From the NCBI GenBank assembly GCA_016935955.1, contig JAFGPY010000307.1:1-7524 (forward strand): a stretch of DNA of 7,524 nucleotides, in the 5' to 3' direction. How positions within the stretch are numbered: the stretch's first letter is position 1; every line of letters starts with the position of its first letter. This DNA comes from Planctomycetota bacterium. Its GTDB lineage: Bacteria > Planctomycetota > Phycisphaerae > FEN-1346 > JAACEH01. The translations under genes and the position numbers were made by a program. This document shows positions 6,650 through 7,524 of this stretch, piece by piece. A model generated the notes under the pieces. It saw nothing but the letters and a program-made list of their open reading frames with translations, had not been told where the DNA came from and ran no database searches.

Positions 6650-6675
6650 TGTAGCCCGGCCGCCCCCGGCCGGGA
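6650..6675 (+). repeat. Palindromic hairpin repeat, copy 2 (after the hydrolase-like gene)
   Basis: This copy is identical over 26 bases to the one at 5379-5404: TGTAG, then CCCGGCCG (6655-6662), a CCCC loop and CGGCCGGG (6667-6674). It begins directly after the TAG stop of the hydrolase-like gene, in the same orientation as that gene. With the inverted copy at 6791-6815 it bounds a short unit. Confidence 0.88.
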
Positions 6676-6790
6676 CAATCAGGAAGGATCTGGCAGCCTA
6701 GTGACGGCGGTGCGATTCTTCGGCTGCTGCAATCATCAGCCTGACAGCGCTCCCCAGACAGGCCAACCGTCTGGCCACAGACTTGTCGTC

Positions 6791-6815
6791 CCCGGCCGAG
6801 GGCGGCCGGGCTACA
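6791..6815 (-). repeat. Palindromic hairpin repeat, copy 3, inverted (after the PII-like gene)
   Basis: On the minus strand this reads TGTAG, CCCGGCCG, a CCCT loop, then CGGCCGGG, differing from copies 1 and 2 by one loop base. It starts about 20 bases past the stop of the minus-strand PII-like gene and is in that gene's sense orientation. All three copies thus follow a gene in the sense direction. Confidence 0.85.
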
Positions 6816-6835
6816 CTGCTCTCTCGGCGATCCTC

Positions 6836-7159
6836 TCACCCGATCCACTTCTCGACGTCGATGACGGCCATGCGGCCGATCTGTTCGTCCACCCATTCGA
6901 TGCCGCCGTCGTGCAGCGCCTGAACGATGCGGTCGGCCACGGCGGCATCCTCGACCGGCGCCAGGATGATGCGGTGAAATTCGCTGCTTCGTCCGCGGCC
7001 GTCCATCAGGCCGACAAAGATCGGCACATCGGCCAGCAGCCGGTTGCGTCCGCCCACGGCGTCGAGGATGGCCGGATCGTAGACGCCCACCTGCGTCAGG
7101 GCCAGCATCACGTCCTCCAGGTACTCGATGCGCTGAAGATGCATGAGCAGGAGCTTCAT
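6836..7159 (-). CDS. Small PII-like protein next to an antiporter
   Basis: A 107-residue soluble protein. The pattern beta (KLLLMHL, 2-8), helix (YLEDVMLALTQVG, 13-25), beta (DVPIFVGLM, 44-52), then beta (FHRIILAPVE, 61-70), helix (DAAVADRIVQALHDGG, 71-86) and a closing strand near 95-101 matches a ferredoxin-like, PII-related layout. I do not see the classical PII uridylylation loop, so this is not a standard GlnB/GlnK. The ATG overlaps the stop of the upstream antiporter gene (ATGA) and has a near-perfect GGAGGTG five bases ahead, so the two are translated together. This suggests a regulator of the antiporter, by analogy with other PII-like proteins encoded beside transporters. Fold assignment is from pattern only. 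Confidence 0.7.
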   Translation of the reverse strand: MKLLLMHLQRIEYLEDVMLALTQVGVYDPAILDAVGGRNRLLADVPIFVGLMDGRGRSSEFHRIILAPVEDAAVADRIVQALHDGGIEWVDEQIGRMAVIDVEKWIG

Positions 7160-7524
7160 CCCGCACCTCCTTCACTCGGCGCCATGTCCACTTCGCCCGC
7201 CCGCCGCAAGGCCAGACGCGTCAGCATCGGCCCGACGACTTCCGTCACGAGTGTGGTCACCAGAAGAATGTTGATTACCCAAGCCGCCAGACGCTGTCCC
7301 TCGTCGCCGAACTGCCCGCGGCCGAACTGCTGATCGACCAGTATGGCCAGGGCCACGGCCACGCCGACCTGCGGAATCAGCCCGAAGCCCACGTAGCGGC
7401 GAACGATGCTCGGCGCCTTGCCAATCACCGCCCCGAGCGTGCCCCCACCGACCTTCCCTGCGGCCCGGGCCAACAGGTAGGCCAGGCCCAGCCAACCGAT
7501 CTTCGGCAGCAGCGTGATGTCGAG
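7156..7524 (-). CDS. Cation/proton antiporter of the CPA2 type, C-terminal part (5' end outside window)
   Basis: The last 122 residues of a membrane transporter are visible; the N-terminal bulk lies beyond the right edge. The segment shows three hydrophobic stretches: IGWLGLAYLLA, then GLIPQVGVAVALAILV, then AAWVINILLVTTLVTEVVGP. The GLIPQVGVAVALA stretch and the ending EVVGPMLTRLALRRAGE are characteristic of the C-terminus of Na+/H+ or K+/H+ exchanger domains (Kef/NapA-like). No TrkA-N or other soluble regulatory domain follows; the protein ends about 15 residues after the last helix. Instead the small PII-like gene follows with a four-base overlap, possibly supplying regulation in trans. 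Ion specificity cannot be read from this part. Confidence 0.8.
   Translation of the reverse strand, partial: LDITLLPKIGWLGLAYLLARAAGKVGGGTLGAVIGKAPSIVRRYVGFGLIPQVGVAVALAILVDQQFGRGQFGDEGQRLAAWVINILLVTTLVTEVVGPMLTRLALRRAGEVDMAPSEGGAG

Larger units (their letters stand above)
6648..6817. mobile_element. Possible MITE-like unit bounded by inverted palindromic repeats
   Basis: The arms at 6648-6674 and 6791-6817 are inverted repeats of 27 bases with one mismatch, extending two bases beyond the TGTAG core on each side (AGTGTAG and CTACACT). The roughly 116 bases between them hold no convincing gene. They contain smaller dyads: GCAGCC (6693-6698) with GGCTGC (6722-6727), and CCAGAC (6754-6759) with GTCTGG (6769-6774). 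No target-site duplication is evident. The arms may instead be two independent 3'-end hairpins that happen to face each other between convergent genes. Confidence 0.35.

Noticed and set aside
5379..6815. Repeats considered as a CRISPR array
   Set aside because: Only three copies, spaced by over 1.2 kb and 0.1 kb, in mixed orientation, with a gene between two of them; no cas gene is present.
6701..7333. Plus-strand open frame of 210 codons
   Set aside because: Antisense to the PII-like and antiporter genes, which have a strong ribosome site, ATGA coupling and recognisable membrane motifs.

Overview
This is a GC-rich bacterial chromosomal window with tightly packed, co-oriented genes and short intergenic gaps. 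Three traits fit a Planctomycetota-type (Phycisphaerae-like) genome: a split proton-translocating transhydrogenase (PntAA/PntAB/PntB), an L-arabinose/L-fucose isomerase-like enzyme, and GC-rich palindromic repeats placed just after stop codons. The phylum is an inference from gene content and style; there is no rRNA or other marker to prove it.

Layout. (1) Positions 1-1315, minus strand: a sugar isomerase of the AraA/FucI type, with its C-terminus beyond the left edge. (2) Positions 1316-1532: a divergent promoter region with a TTGACA -35 box on each strand and a small inverted repeat between them. (3) Positions 1533-6649, plus strand: a seven-gene run, probably one operon. It encodes an Lrp/AsnC regulator, PntAA, PntAB, PntB, a CrcB/FluC fluoride channel, a DUF190 protein (PII-like fold) and a membrane-anchored alpha/beta-hydrolase-like protein. 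Junctions are 34 bp or closer, or overlap (ATGA, GTGA), except for the pntB-fluC and fluC-DUF190 gaps of about 35-48 bp. (4) Positions 6650-6835: a convergent intergenic region holding two inverted copies of a palindromic repeat. (5) Positions 6836-7524, minus strand: a small PII-like protein translationally coupled to the C-terminal part of a CPA2-type cation/proton antiporter that runs off the right edge.

How the genes fit together. The transhydrogenase couples proton movement across the membrane to hydride transfer between NAD(H) and NADP(H). The Lrp-type regulator at the head of the run could control it, the divergent isomerase, or itself. FluC exports fluoride, and its DUF190 partner is a frequent genomic neighbour. 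The antiporter/PII-like pair is a second transporter-plus-small-regulator module. The window therefore mixes redox and ion homeostasis with one sugar-metabolism gene.

Most notable observations: the PntB loop that normally holds the Lys-Arg-Ser contacts to the NADP 2'-phosphate reads Asn-Phe-Asp; a near-identical hairpin repeat follows three different genes in the sense orientation, and two of its copies bound a possible 170-bp MITE-like unit; and two separate PII-fold proteins each sit beside a different ion transporter. I did not find a clearly new multi-gene system. Most genes belong to known families, and the novelty is in the details listed under findings.
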